Assembly: GCF_003363715.1 (NCBI RefSeq)
Contig: NZ_QREV01000027.1
Span: 1-63,244, forward strand
From: Parabacteroides acidifaciens
GTDB taxonomy: Bacteria > Bacteroidota > Bacteroidia > Bacteroidales > Tannerellaceae
DNA: 63,244 nucleotides
Direction: 5' to 3'
Part shown: in pieces, positions 34,935 through 44,695 of the stretch
How the letters are laid out: every line of letters starts with the position of its first letter
Numbering within the stretch: the first letter of the stretch is position 1
The notes under the pieces: model-generated
Told to the model about the DNA's origin: nothing
Database searches by the model: none
What the model saw: only the letters and a program-made list of their open reading frames with translations
Made by a program: the position numbers and the translations under genes

Positions 34935-35471
34935 TTATTCGTCTTCACTAAAAAGGCTTCCTAACTCTTTTAATTGATTATCTATTATCTGACGGTCAGC
35001 TTCATCCTGATCCTCCGCCGGAAAATATTCGTCGGCGGGAGTGGCCACCTCCTGCAACGCTTCAAATGCCAGCGAACGGACTGTATGAATATCTGTATAG
35101 CAACGGCCGTTTATCACGACATAGTTATCGGAACAGAAACAGGGATCGGCCGGATACAGCAGCCGGCTGAAACTCAGCAAAGCCAACACACAGGCAGCCA
35201 CTCCCGAAAGCGTGTAAAGGATAGCCCGCTTAACACCGGCTTCGCTTTTATGCGACCCCACGTGGAGCACGGGAACAGGGGCGGCTTCCTCCTCCTTCAA
35301 CTGTTCGATCTCTTCATCAAAATAAGCAAACAGAGGCTTATAGGCTGCCAAATGCTCCGGCACATCTCCGGATGCAAAAAAGGCACGAATCCGCTGCTCT
35401 TCACCGGCTGAAGTTTCACCTTCAAAATACCGTTCCAGCAACTCTTCCATATATTTAATCCTCTCTTCCAT
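34935..35471 (-). CDS. Single-pass membrane protein, probable anti-sigma factor
   Basis: A 178-residue protein. The cytoplasmic N-terminus (MEELLERYFEGETSAGEEQR, then IRAFFASGDVPEHLAAYKPL) resembles the sigma-binding region of Bacteroidetes anti-sigma proteins. One membrane segment (AILYTLSGVAACVLALLSFS) follows near residue 90, then a short periplasmic part with three cysteines (DPCFCSD and GRCYTD) and an acidic tail. It lacks a FecR domain. It lies 17 bp after the sigma gene, supporting an anti-sigma role by position. An alternative ATG seven codons in (35450) is possible. Confidence 0.65.
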   Translation of the reverse strand: MEERIKYMEELLERYFEGETSAGEEQRIRAFFASGDVPEHLAAYKPLFAYFDEEIEQLKEEEAAPVPVLHVGSHKSEAGVKRAILYTLSGVAACVLALLSFSRLLYPADPCFCSDNYVVINGRCYTDIHTVRSLAFEALQEVATPADEYFPAEDQDEADRQIIDNQLKELGSLFSEDE

Positions 35472-35488
35472 AATTCATAATTCAAAAT

Positions 35489-35983
35489 TCATAATTCCTT
35501 AACCAATTGTTCCCGTATCTTTTTTCTCGCTCTCGAAAGATTAACCCGGACGGCTTCGACCTGCGTACCTGTTATTTCTGCTATCTCCGCCAACTCGTAA
35601 CCTTCTACGTCTTTCATCCGGATAATGGTCTGCTGAAGCGAGGGCAGCTTGCCTATCAGCCAGCGGATGCGGGCAACGGTGTCTTGCTGTTCCAGTTCTT
35701 CCGCCGGATTCCGGCTACCCGAATCGAGCGAGAGCTGCGTTATATCCGTCCCTTCGGGCCGGTGCTGTTTCAATTTATCTAATGCCAGATTTTTGGCAAC
35801 CTGTATCGCCAATGCCTCGACACTGTTATAACTGTCCAGCTTCTCGCGTATCTGCCACAACTTGAGAAAAGTCTCCTGCACAATATCCTCTGCATCAGAC
35901 CTGTCTTCCATCATCCGCCTGGAAATATTGAACAACTTCTCCCGAAGCGGCAATACGGTTATTTTAAATGTTTCGAGTTCCAT
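35489..35983 (-). CDS. ECF RNA polymerase sigma factor
   Basis: A 164-residue group 4 sigma factor. Region 2 has DAEDIVQETFLKLWQIREKL and region 4 has PSLQQTIIRMKDVEGYELAE with IAEITGTQVEAVRVNLSRAR, a helix-turn-helix for -35 recognition. The ATG giving MELETFKITVLP is preferred over one 13 codons upstream, which adds a non-conserved hydrophobic stretch. It heads a leftward operon with a membrane protein, DUF4252 and barrel genes. Confidence 0.9.
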   Translation of the reverse strand: MELETFKITVLPLREKLFNISRRMMEDRSDAEDIVQETFLKLWQIREKLDSYNSVEALAIQVAKNLALDKLKQHRPEGTDITQLSLDSGSRNPAEELEQQDTVARIRWLIGKLPSLQQTIIRMKDVEGYELAEIAEITGTQVEAVRVNLSRARKKIREQLVKEL

Positions 35984-36042
35984 TTCTGTTATTATGACGA
36001 CAAAGAAACGAAAACATAACATGAGGAATGGAAAAAAATTAA

Positions 36043-36077
36043 AAAAGGCCGGAAAAAATTTCCAGCCTTTCTTACTT
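36043..36077. repeat. 35-bp direct repeat / terminator, left copy
   Basis: Identical over about 35 bp to 46371-46405. It contains the hairpin AGGCcGGAAA/TTTCCaGCCT preceded by an A run and followed by a T-rich run, so it doubles as the terminator of the susD-like gene. The copies bracket the AT-rich island exactly. Confidence 0.88.
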
Positions 36078-36118
36078 TCAGCATTCTGTCTTAAAACTAG
36101 CTAACGCATATTTTATAA

Positions 36119-38146
36119 TTATCGAGAATTATCTGCCCCTTCTCCCGCCACAACAGGCCATCCTGGATTTTGATAAATAGGTGAATCCTCTATTGTTTGC
36201 CCATCTGGAGAAGTTATCAAGAAATGTTGCACACTGATCGGCTCTAAATAATGAGCTTGGCAGAAGTTCAAACCATTGTAATAATTATTCCCCCCCTGTA
36301 CAATTTCCAAAACACGAAAATAAGGACTTAATGAAGGAGATGAAACCGTATTCTTTTTCTCATCTGTTTGATCCGCAAGCAACAAACCTTCAGCAAAGAC
36401 ACTTTGCATCGGTCCCCAGACTTTACATCCTTCAATATGAAAATTAACAACCTGATCTAACGACCTCCAACGAATCAGGTCTTCCCAGCGCCTACCTTCC
36501 CCGATAAATTCACACCGACGTTCCCGACGAATATTATACAAAGTCGGATCAATCATCTGGTTGTGAGAATAAGCCCCCCAGTCATTCAATGCCTCTTTTG
36601 ACATATCTGTCGCTGCAATCGTTTTATTATAATCCGGGGAAACACCGGCCCTTTCGCGCAAAGCCCTCCAATACCGATCAGCTTTAGCATCGATTATTCC
36701 TTTTTTCAAATAGGATGCTTCCATGTAAATAAGATAAGCTTCTGCGGCTCTAAAACAAACAAACGCTGTTTCATCACGCCCATCCAAGGTGTAATTAAAA
36801 TTTAATGAGTTTCCCTTACCATAAATATATCCGGTAGAGGTTCCCAAGTTTTGGGCAGTAGAATAAATACCCGGAGCTTCCGGAAAATATTCTAATTCGG
36901 TCACATTTTCCACTGCACGAACTTCACCCGGAGCTTTCATAAACAATCTCCAACGCCAGTCACGATCGATCTTGGTATCCGTAATATAATCATCTCCGGC
37001 ATAACCACTACCCTCCGCATAAACCGGCAGTCCATTTTGCATTAGAAATGACTGTTCAAACTGATGAGTAAACCCACGATTTCCACCATAATATGCCTGC
37101 AAGTTAAAGCTATGAGCCACATTCACATCTTGGCTGAATGCACGATACATCAATACCTCAGGATAGTTGCTCGGATCCTTACAGGCAAACATGTCATAAT
37201 AAGGATTATTTGCTTCAGAAAATGAACTCCTGATAATATTATTATTGGTTGTCAAAGAAATAGCATCTGCAACCTGCTGCGAAGCATCCATTGCCTGATC
37301 GAGAAACCAATCGATTTCTCCATCCAAGCTTCCGGAAGGAAACTGGTAATTCTGATTATAATCTTTATTCGCGCCAGGCCAGCCTGTTCCATTTGGAACC
37401 ATCGCTGTTCCGGCATGGTATTTTTCCCATGTCGCTTCAAATAAGGCTACACGTGCTTTTAATAACAATGCGACATTCTTTGTCAAACGAACTTTTCCTC
37501 CTGCCGGATTATTATTCATTAAGCCAATAGCCTTGTCCAAATCACTTATAATAAATCTTGCGACTTCATTGCGGGGATAACGTTTTGATGCCTGTATTAA
37601 AGAATCTTTATTATCGGGTAATACTGTCGTAATAATCGGAAAATCTCCCAAGTAACGCAAACGAAAAAAGTATTCGTGCGCTCGCAAAACATATCCTTCT
37701 CCGATATAATGCCTAATGTCCGTTTCATTACCACTGATAGCATTTGCCTCATACTTATGAACGGCATTCTGCAAATAATAATTAAGTGCATAAATATTAG
37801 TAAAATTCCAATATCCATCATTCTGGCTAACCATCTTTAATCCAGGCACATATTTATTCTCACCAGAACGTTCAATGCCATTATCAGTAAGAGCCTCATT
37901 CAGATAAGGGCCACCATATCCAGTAAAGGAAGGGAGCTGCCCACCTGTTTTAACATCCGTTTGCCGGTTTCCACCATAATAATTAATAATATATGCCGCC
38001 AACTGATCTTCACTATTCAAATATTTTTCCGGAGAGACAGTCGAAACCGGTTCTATATCCAGAAAATCATTACAGCTGCACATGATAGCCAAACTCAATC
38101 CTAACAGGAAATGTTCCGCAAATTGCTTATAACTATATTTCTTCAT
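36119..38146 (-). CDS. SusD/RagB family nutrient-binding outer-membrane lipoprotein
   Basis: A 675-residue lipoprotein: hydrophobic leader with lipobox ending LAIMCSC, then NDFLDIEPVSTVSPEKYLNS, the standard SusD opening. TPR-like helices and a long C-terminal substrate-binding part follow (RRERRCEFIGEGRRWEDLIR is the conserved RagB C-terminal motif). It binds the glycan or other nutrient and closes the SusC pore like a lid. It lies 12 bp after the susC-like gene. The glycan is not deducible from sequence. Confidence 0.95.
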   Translation of the reverse strand: MKKYSYKQFAEHFLLGLSLAIMCSCNDFLDIEPVSTVSPEKYLNSEDQLAAYIINYYGGNRQTDVKTGGQLPSFTGYGGPYLNEALTDNGIERSGENKYVPGLKMVSQNDGYWNFTNIYALNYYLQNAVHKYEANAISGNETDIRHYIGEGYVLRAHEYFFRLRYLGDFPIITTVLPDNKDSLIQASKRYPRNEVARFIISDLDKAIGLMNNNPAGGKVRLTKNVALLLKARVALFEATWEKYHAGTAMVPNGTGWPGANKDYNQNYQFPSGSLDGEIDWFLDQAMDASQQVADAISLTTNNNIIRSSFSEANNPYYDMFACKDPSNYPEVLMYRAFSQDVNVAHSFNLQAYYGGNRGFTHQFEQSFLMQNGLPVYAEGSGYAGDDYITDTKIDRDWRWRLFMKAPGEVRAVENVTELEYFPEAPGIYSTAQNLGTSTGYIYGKGNSLNFNYTLDGRDETAFVCFRAAEAYLIYMEASYLKKGIIDAKADRYWRALRERAGVSPDYNKTIAATDMSKEALNDWGAYSHNQMIDPTLYNIRRERRCEFIGEGRRWEDLIRWRSLDQVVNFHIEGCKVWGPMQSVFAEGLLLADQTDEKKNTVSSPSLSPYFRVLEIVQGGNNYYNGLNFCQAHYLEPISVQHFLITSPDGQTIEDSPIYQNPGWPVVAGEGADNSR

Positions 38147-38158
38147 ATCATTCCAATT

Positions 38159-41100
38159 TTAAAAGTTCACACTCAAACCCAAAGAATAAGTTCTGGAAAG
38201 CGGATACACCGTTCCTCCTTTCCTGCCAATACCTGCTGTTTCCGGATCCATCGTATTACTTAGTTTCGTTATTGTCAACAAATTCTCACCGGATACATAA
38301 ATCCGCAAATTCTGCAATCTCAGCGTATTTAAAACTACTTTTGGAAAAGTATATCCTAATTGTAAATTCTTAAGGCGCATATAAGCTGCATTCTGTACAA
38401 AACGAGTTTGTGTCTTTTTATTCTTGGTGTTAAACAAAGGACGAGGATAATAACCATCAATGTTTACTCCAAAAATAGAAGTATCATCTTCCGAACGGAA
38501 ATAATCCAAATGGTCTGTAAAAAAAGTAGATTGCCAGTTTCCGGTATTAGCACCCCAGAAAACCATATTATCTTCTCCCGGGTCATAATCTCGCTTCAAA
38601 ACGCCTTGCCAGAACATCTGGAAATCAAAACCTTTATAGGATGCATCGAATGTGATACCGGTACGGAAACGAGGTGTGCTATTTCCTATTTTCTTTTTGT
38701 CACCCATATCATAGATCGTATTATCTCCGTTACTGATTTTTCCGTCACCATTGATATCAGCATACATTACATCACCGGCAGCCCAACTGCTACCGATAGC
38801 TGACTGCCCTCCATTCGGCAAAGATGCTAAATGAGCTTCCATTTCTTCATCTGTTTTTGCTATTCCAAGAGTTGTATAACCATAAATGTTATTAATCAAT
38901 TCACCTTCGATATAAGAACCGGACATACTTCCCGTCGGATTTGCATATCGTAAAATCTTTGTCTGTGAATCGGATATATTCATTTTCACCCCATAACTAA
39001 AATCACCAACATGGTCACGCCATGCCAGTTCCAATTCCCAACCATATGTTTTCAAATCACAGTTATTAGTGTTGGGAACAGATGTTCCAAGCGTTACCGG
39101 CAATTCAACACCAGGACCGACCATGTTCAATGTCTTACGCACGAAATAATCTAATGACCCGGTGAAACGATTATTGAGAGCTCCCCAATCAAGTCCTATA
39201 TTAGTTGTCCGGACCTTCTCCCAAGTCAAGGTCGATGAGATCAAGGATGGTACTGTCGCTGTATTAGGTTTTGCACCGTTGATCAGCCAAGTTCCATTGG
39301 ATGTCCCGGTCGTTATCGTTTGATAAGTCGGATAATAACTCGATGTGTTCTGATTGGCAAGCTCACCATATGAGCCTCTAAACTTCAATGTTTGAATGAC
39401 ATCTACCCAATTTTCCCAGAAATTTTCCCGTGCAATATTCCATCCAAGCGAAAATGAAGGAGTCCAAATCCAACGTTGGTCTGCACGAAAACGGGAGGAA
39501 CCATCATAGCGCAGATTGACTTCTGCCATATAACGTCCATTATAATCATAATTCAAGCGACCAAAAAAACCGGCTGTCGCCCAATTATTATAATTACCCC
39601 CAACGGTGGTATTATCAATATCCGTCGTTAAATCCAGAATTGGCATATCCGTAGAAATCATACCGGACCGATAACCTGTCAACGAACGAAGTTTCTCTCT
39701 TTCTGCCTGAAAGCCTATCATCACGGCAAAGTTGTTCTTATCGAGGCTAAACGAATAATTCGAATAAACATTCGGGTTCAAATATGTTGATTTATAAGAA
39801 TATTCTCTGACAGAATCCAAATTCGGGCTTGTCCCATTTGCGACATATATTTCACTCGGATCATTTTGATAATGCGCATATACTCTTTTATAATCCGTAT
39901 GCTGCCACTGTCCGCTGGTCCGGACATTCATTTCTGCAATAATATTCCAGTCTTTTAACGGAGTAAAAGTCACTTTCATTTGATTATATAAATCATCCTT
40001 TTGTTCTTTATACCGACCGCCATCCTCCAATGCTTGGATATAATTAATATCCGTCATATAGTAACCGTTCGGATCCTTTATCGCACGCGTTGGACGGGCA
40101 CGTCGTAAAAGATTATCATAAAAATCTGTATTCATTACAGACGGCCGTGCGTAATCATCCCGGATAAAACGAGAATTATAATCTAACTTAAAATGCTTTG
40201 TCAACTGCCCCGATATTTTTGCCGTCAATGTAAAACGGTCTTCCGTATCCGTTCCATAACGCATAAAACCATCTTGGCTCATATAATTACCTGATAAATA
40301 ATAATTGATCTTTTCGGTTCCTCCGCTAACACTCACATTATGTTCCTGTGACGGAGCCATACTTCTGTAATATTCCTCCAACCAATTAACATTTGCATAA
40401 GTATAATCGTAATTCCATTTTCCACCACCGCCAGTTCCATAATCACCAACGACATTGTTTGGGTCCAACTTCCCATCCATATAATCTTTTACCAACTGTA
40501 CATAAGCTGCATCAAAAAGGATAGATTGATTCGTATTAAACTGTGCCTCATTGAAATAATTAACAAATTGATAAGAATTCTGTAATTCGGGCAACATGAC
40601 CGGAGTATTAAAGCGGACATTGACATTATAGTTAACTTGTGCACGCCCCGTTTTTCCGGTTTTAGTCGTAATAAGAATAACGCCGAAAGGAGCTCTCGAG
40701 CCATAGATAGAAGAAGCGGCAGCATCCTTCAGGACAGATACACTCTCTATGTCTTGTGGATTTAATGCTTTCAAGTCACCAGCCATTCCATCAATCAGAA
40801 TCAAAGGGGAACTGCTTGTATTTCCAATAGTACCAGTTCCACGAATATCGATCGATTTGGCAGCATTCAACTCACCGCCATTCCCGCTATTGGTGATATT
40901 CAATCCGGGAACAACCCCCTGTAAAGCCAAGACAGCATTCTGGACAGGACGGGATTCAAAATCCTTGGAAGTAGCAACACCCACAGAACCTGTCAAATTC
41001 ACTTTTTTCTGAGTACCGAAACCAACAACAACAATTTCATCCAAAGCCTGTGTGTCCTCCTGCAAAGTTATATCCAAAATTGTGCGGTTTCCAACAACAA

Positions 41101-41629
41101 CATTCTGCGGTCTATATCCGATAAAAGAGACCTGCAGAGTTGATCCTTCAGGAATATCCAGGGTAAAATTACCATCCATATCCGTAACAGTTCCGTTCGT
41201 TGTCTGAAGAACCGATACCGATGCGCCGGCTACAGGTTCATTATGCGAATCTTTAACGATACCGGATATCCGACGTATTTTCTTAGATTGCAAAGATGAA
41301 TCTGTTGATCTATAGACTGATATTCTTCTTTCTTTGACATCATAAGTCACGTCTTTATTTTCAAACAAAATGTCCAGTATATCCTTTATACTCCTGTTCT
41401 CCACATTAATACTGACATTCTGCTCGACATCAACATCGTTGTTACGCAGTAAAAAAGAATAACCGCTCTGATTCTCTATCTCATTAAAAACTTGCTTTAA
41501 TGAAACATTTTTCAAATGCAATGTAATTCGAGGATCTTGCAATAAATCATGACTTGCAAACAATGGACAAGCCACACAAAGTAGCAGACAAATAATCGCT
41601 ACTTTATACGTAGTAAATGACATTCTCAT
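38159..41629 (-). CDS. SusC/RagA TonB-dependent transporter with STN domain
   Basis: An 1156-residue outer-membrane transporter. Order: signal peptide; STN secretin/TonB short N-terminal domain (about 30-110: ITLHLKNVSLKQVFNEIE); carboxypeptidase-like beta domain (GIVKDSHNEPVAGASV, GNFTLDIPEG); TonB box region (ALDEIVVVGFGTQKK); plug; and a 22-strand barrel ending LGLSVNF. The STN domain means it signals to the FecR protein encoded directly upstream (31 bp) when its ligand binds, as in trans-envelope induction. Confidence 0.96.
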   Translation of the reverse strand: MRMSFTTYKVAIICLLLCVACPLFASHDLLQDPRITLHLKNVSLKQVFNEIENQSGYSFLLRNNDVDVEQNVSINVENRSIKDILDILFENKDVTYDVKERRISVYRSTDSSLQSKKIRRISGIVKDSHNEPVAGASVSVLQTTNGTVTDMDGNFTLDIPEGSTLQVSFIGYRPQNVVVGNRTILDITLQEDTQALDEIVVVGFGTQKKVNLTGSVGVATSKDFESRPVQNAVLALQGVVPGLNITNSGNGGELNAAKSIDIRGTGTIGNTSSSPLILIDGMAGDLKALNPQDIESVSVLKDAAASSIYGSRAPFGVILITTKTGKTGRAQVNYNVNVRFNTPVMLPELQNSYQFVNYFNEAQFNTNQSILFDAAYVQLVKDYMDGKLDPNNVVGDYGTGGGGKWNYDYTYANVNWLEEYYRSMAPSQEHNVSVSGGTEKINYYLSGNYMSQDGFMRYGTDTEDRFTLTAKISGQLTKHFKLDYNSRFIRDDYARPSVMNTDFYDNLLRRARPTRAIKDPNGYYMTDINYIQALEDGGRYKEQKDDLYNQMKVTFTPLKDWNIIAEMNVRTSGQWQHTDYKRVYAHYQNDPSEIYVANGTSPNLDSVREYSYKSTYLNPNVYSNYSFSLDKNNFAVMIGFQAEREKLRSLTGYRSGMISTDMPILDLTTDIDNTTVGGNYNNWATAGFFGRLNYDYNGRYMAEVNLRYDGSSRFRADQRWIWTPSFSLGWNIARENFWENWVDVIQTLKFRGSYGELANQNTSSYYPTYQTITTGTSNGTWLINGAKPNTATVPSLISSTLTWEKVRTTNIGLDWGALNNRFTGSLDYFVRKTLNMVGPGVELPVTLGTSVPNTNNCDLKTYGWELELAWRDHVGDFSYGVKMNISDSQTKILRYANPTGSMSGSYIEGELINNIYGYTTLGIAKTDEEMEAHLASLPNGGQSAIGSSWAAGDVMYADINGDGKISNGDNTIYDMGDKKKIGNSTPRFRTGITFDASYKGFDFQMFWQGVLKRDYDPGEDNMVFWGANTGNWQSTFFTDHLDYFRSEDDTSIFGVNIDGYYPRPLFNTKNKKTQTRFVQNAAYMRLKNLQLGYTFPKVVLNTLRLQNLRIYVSGENLLTITKLSNTMDPETAGIGRKGGTVYPLSRTYSLGLSVNF

Positions 41630-41659
41630 ACATCTGTGTGATTTTAATTAATACAATCT

Positions 41660-42670
41660 TCACTTATCTCTCAAAACAATTTTATTTCCATCATGAAACC
41701 AAACATATTTATTATCGACATCAATATATTTAAGGATATCGTCAATACTCAGTTTTGTAGTTATACTGCCTGTAAAGATTTCCTTCTCTACAAATGTAGA
41801 ATGGACCTCAAAACGAACATTATAAATGCGCTCAAGATCCTTCAATATTGCAGGTAAAGGAGCAATGACAAAACTAAGCTTTCCCAATGTCCAGGCTGCG
41901 GAAATTTGTGCGTTCGCCTTTTCAACACGAGTCTGTTTCGATCGCTTGTCATATATCAGATTCTCATTGGGAGAAAGACAATAATTCCCGGTCGTCTCTA
42001 ATGAGAAAAACACATTAATCTTACCCTCCAACAAACTTACTTCCACCGTCTCGTCATCCTGATAGGCACTAATATTAAACTTTGTGCCTAACACTTTAAC
42101 GTTCAGACAATCGGTATGCACGACAAACGGACGGAAAGGATCCTTAAAAACTTCAAGATATGCCTCACCTGACAGATAAATACCCCTTTCCTTTTCCATA
42201 GTAAAAGAGGGCTTATATTCCAGAACAGAACCTGAATTCAGGCAGACAACCGTACTATCGGGTAATATAATTTTAGTTTGTGAACCCAAAGGTACTTCCA
42301 TCCGATAGTACTGCGCATTTGCTACTTTAGTTCGATCGACATCTCGCTTTATCAAATACGAAGAGAAAGAAACAGATAAGAGAAACAGGACCATCGCTGC
42401 TATTTTTAAAGCCAGAAAGAATCGCCTCTTTATCATCTCTTTTTTATGAGAGTGAATATATGTACAGATAATCTTATAATTCTTGTCTTTATTAGATTCA
42501 AAACGAGGAATTAACATCTGGGCATTACTATGAGCACGATCTTCAAAATAAGATTGCATTTCTCTATCGGAAACTAAAAGATCAGCCAGTTCCTTTTCTT
42601 CATCTATTGATAAATCATTTTCAAAATAACCATTTATCAATTCATCTAATCTTAAATATTGATTCTCCAT
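41660..42670 (-). CDS. FecR-family anti-sigma factor
   Basis: A 336-residue single-pass protein: cytoplasmic N-terminus with LDELINGYFENDLSIDEEKE, one membrane segment near residue 90 (FFLALKIAAMVLFLLSVSFS), a FecR domain (YRMEVPLGSQTKIILPDSTV, then VCLNSGSVLEYKPSF; GEAYLEV) and a C-terminal STN-contact domain (VVSFVIAPLPAILKDLERIY-like region ending in NKIVLRDK). It relays the SusC signal to the ECF sigma encoded just upstream and is presumably cleaved on induction. Confidence 0.93.
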   Translation of the reverse strand: MENQYLRLDELINGYFENDLSIDEEKELADLLVSDREMQSYFEDRAHSNAQMLIPRFESNKDKNYKIICTYIHSHKKEMIKRRFFLALKIAAMVLFLLSVSFSSYLIKRDVDRTKVANAQYYRMEVPLGSQTKIILPDSTVVCLNSGSVLEYKPSFTMEKERGIYLSGEAYLEVFKDPFRPFVVHTDCLNVKVLGTKFNISAYQDDETVEVSLLEGKINVFFSLETTGNYCLSPNENLIYDKRSKQTRVEKANAQISAAWTLGKLSFVIAPLPAILKDLERIYNVRFEVHSTFVEKEIFTGSITTKLSIDDILKYIDVDNKYVWFHDGNKIVLRDK

Positions 42671-42745
42671 TTATTATGCTTCGTTTTATATAAAATACAC
42701 ATAACACACTTCATCCATTTAGGAGAAATGGAACTTTTTATATGC

Positions 42746-43351
42746 TTATTTAAAAAAAGTTCCTGATAATAAAAAGGAAAGTAAATACACGATTTTTGGT
42801 CCGAGCACGGCTTTCATCCGATCAAGCGCATTTTTAATCTGAACACGAACTGTATTAATATTAATATCCAATTCTTCCGCTATCTGCCGGGATGATTTAC
42901 CCTGATAAAGATAATACTCAAATATCTTTTTACATTTGGCAGGTAATGTTTCGACAACCATTTGTACCTGCCTTTCAAGTTCCCTGAATTCCAGTAACGA
43001 CAACGGATTGTTATCATTCAAACAAAAGTTCTCATGCAAATCCAATAATAGCAAACGATACTCGTCCATCGCATTCTGCTCATTACGGAGCATACGTAAA
43101 TAGTTTAAACAAGCATTCCTGACACTTTGTAACAAATAAAAATGGATGGGAAAAGTTATACTCGCCCGATTGTCCCATATTCTCATAAAGACATCATTCA
43201 CTATTTCTTCCGCCTTCTCCGGACAAAAAACGTAAGTAGTTGCAAAAGTGCATAAATAGGTATAATAGCAGTTATATAACAAGGAAAAACTCCTTTCATT
43301 TCCCTTATTGATATCAGCTATCAAAGATGCATTCACAACATATTTATCCAT
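42746..43351 (-). CDS. ECF RNA polymerase sigma factor of the island
   Basis: A 201-residue ECF sigma: region 2 includes CPEKAEEIVNDVFMRIWDNR and region 4 includes TLPAKCKKIFEYYLYQGKSS, then RQIAEELDININTVRVQIKN. It forms a sigma/FecR/SusC trans-envelope switch. Unusually, it starts 6 bp after the oxidoreductase gene rather than heading the locus, so its transcript probably includes the two enzyme genes, giving positive feedback if the sigma drives the 46283-46290 promoter (inference). Confidence 0.92.
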   Translation of the reverse strand: MDKYVVNASLIADINKGNERSFSLLYNCYYTYLCTFATTYVFCPEKAEEIVNDVFMRIWDNRASITFPIHFYLLQSVRNACLNYLRMLRNEQNAMDEYRLLLLDLHENFCLNDNNPLSLLEFRELERQVQMVVETLPAKCKKIFEYYLYQGKSSRQIAEELDININTVRVQIKNALDRMKAVLGPKIVYLLSFLLSGTFFK

Positions 43352-43357
43352 ACAAAT

Positions 43358-44677
43358 CTACATTTTCAAATACTTTTCCCTGATTGGAATATTAAGCATT
43401 GCCGAAGCAGCATTATCATCTATAAAATCTTCTTTCCCAGGATTCCATTTTAACTGAGTACCCATTTTAACAGCAATCAATCCCAATTGGCACATTGAGA
43501 TCGTACGATGGGCAGTTTCAAGAGGTTCCAATGTTTTCTTTCCGGTTTTAATAGCAGTCAAAAAATCTTCTTTGTCGGAAAGTAAATTCCGGATTTGCAT
43601 TTCATCCCGCCCTATTTCTGCGTTCAATATAGTATCGGAACTGGCAGTCAGCTTATCCGGATATTCAATTTCGACCCAACCGTCAGTACCTTCAAAACGG
43701 ACATAGGGGCGCTCTATCTTAAAAAACATCTCCACTCCATTTTCATATTCATAGCGAATATCAAAACGATTCATTGTGTTCCACAGTCCCTTGTCAAAAT
43801 CTCCATTTCCCTCTATTACAACCGGACCTGTATATTCCGTATTGTTCCCCCATTGGGCAATCCCCATCAAATGAGCTCCCCAGTTAGAAATCATGCCATT
43901 ACAATAACTATCGACCCTCATCCATCCGGGACGACCATATGCTTTCCGTGCATGTACGCGCTTCTCTGTGTATGGAACCTCCCATGCCGGTCCTAACCAC
44001 ATATCATAATCAAGTTCTTCAGGAACAGGCATTGTAGACTGCGGTGGTAATGCCTCCCCATTAAGCTCGGGCGGTACAGCCAAATAAATCCGCTGTACTT
44101 TCCCAATCCTCCCATTTCGGACAAGTTCAACGGCTCTGGAGAATTGTGGTAATGTTCGAAACTCGCTATCATTACGAGTAATAACCGGATACTTTTTCAA
44201 TACTTCCACCAAACGACGCCCATGCCCGATACAAGTAGAGATCGGTTTTTCCAATGATATATGTTTTCCGTTTTTTGCAGCTTCAATCGCCATTGGTATA
44301 TGCCAGTGATCAGGGGTTGAAATCATAACTGCATCCACTTCTTTTGAGGACAAAACTTCGCGAAAATCCGAATAGCCTCTACAACCTTTATAAGAACAAC
44401 TCTTTCGATCCGAATACCCCTTATCCACTTGTTTCACGGCATTTTCCAAGCGCCATTTGTCTACATCGCAAACTGCCACAATCTGTCCCAATTCGGATTT
44501 AAGTAATTGAGGAATATTGGGGTTAACCGCCTGACGTCCACAACCGATCATTGCTACATTGATACGATTTGATGGAGCCTTATCTCCTAATACATAAGAA
44601 GGGACTATTGTAGGTAATATAATTATACCAGTAGTTCCAATTATTGATTTTCGTAAAAAATCTCTGCGTGTAGTCAT
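43358..44677 (-). CDS. Gfo/Idh/MocA-family NAD(P)-dependent oxidoreductase, Tat-type leader
   Basis: A 439-residue protein beginning TTRRDFLRKSIIGTTGIIIL, a twin-arginine-like signal, so probably periplasmic or membrane-attached. The Rossmann motif is VAMIGCGRQA, and the family EKP motif is in LEKPISTCIGHGRRL, with a downstream Gfo/Idh domain (WGAHLMGIAQWGNN). Members oxidise or reduce sugar carbons with bound NAD. With the DUF1080 partner upstream, C3 oxidation of a glycoside to its 3-keto form is the best inference. Confidence 0.93.
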   Translation of the reverse strand: MTTRRDFLRKSIIGTTGIIILPTIVPSYVLGDKAPSNRINVAMIGCGRQAVNPNIPQLLKSELGQIVAVCDVDKWRLENAVKQVDKGYSDRKSCSYKGCRGYSDFREVLSSKEVDAVMISTPDHWHIPMAIEAAKNGKHISLEKPISTCIGHGRRLVEVLKKYPVITRNDSEFRTLPQFSRAVELVRNGRIGKVQRIYLAVPPELNGEALPPQSTMPVPEELDYDMWLGPAWEVPYTEKRVHARKAYGRPGWMRVDSYCNGMISNWGAHLMGIAQWGNNTEYTGPVVIEGNGDFDKGLWNTMNRFDIRYEYENGVEMFFKIERPYVRFEGTDGWVEIEYPDKLTASSDTILNAEIGRDEMQIRNLLSDKEDFLTAIKTGKKTLEPLETAHRTISMCQLGLIAVKMGTQLKWNPGKEDFIDDNAASAMLNIPIREKYLKM

Positions 44678-44695
44678 AGTATTAATTGTTATATT

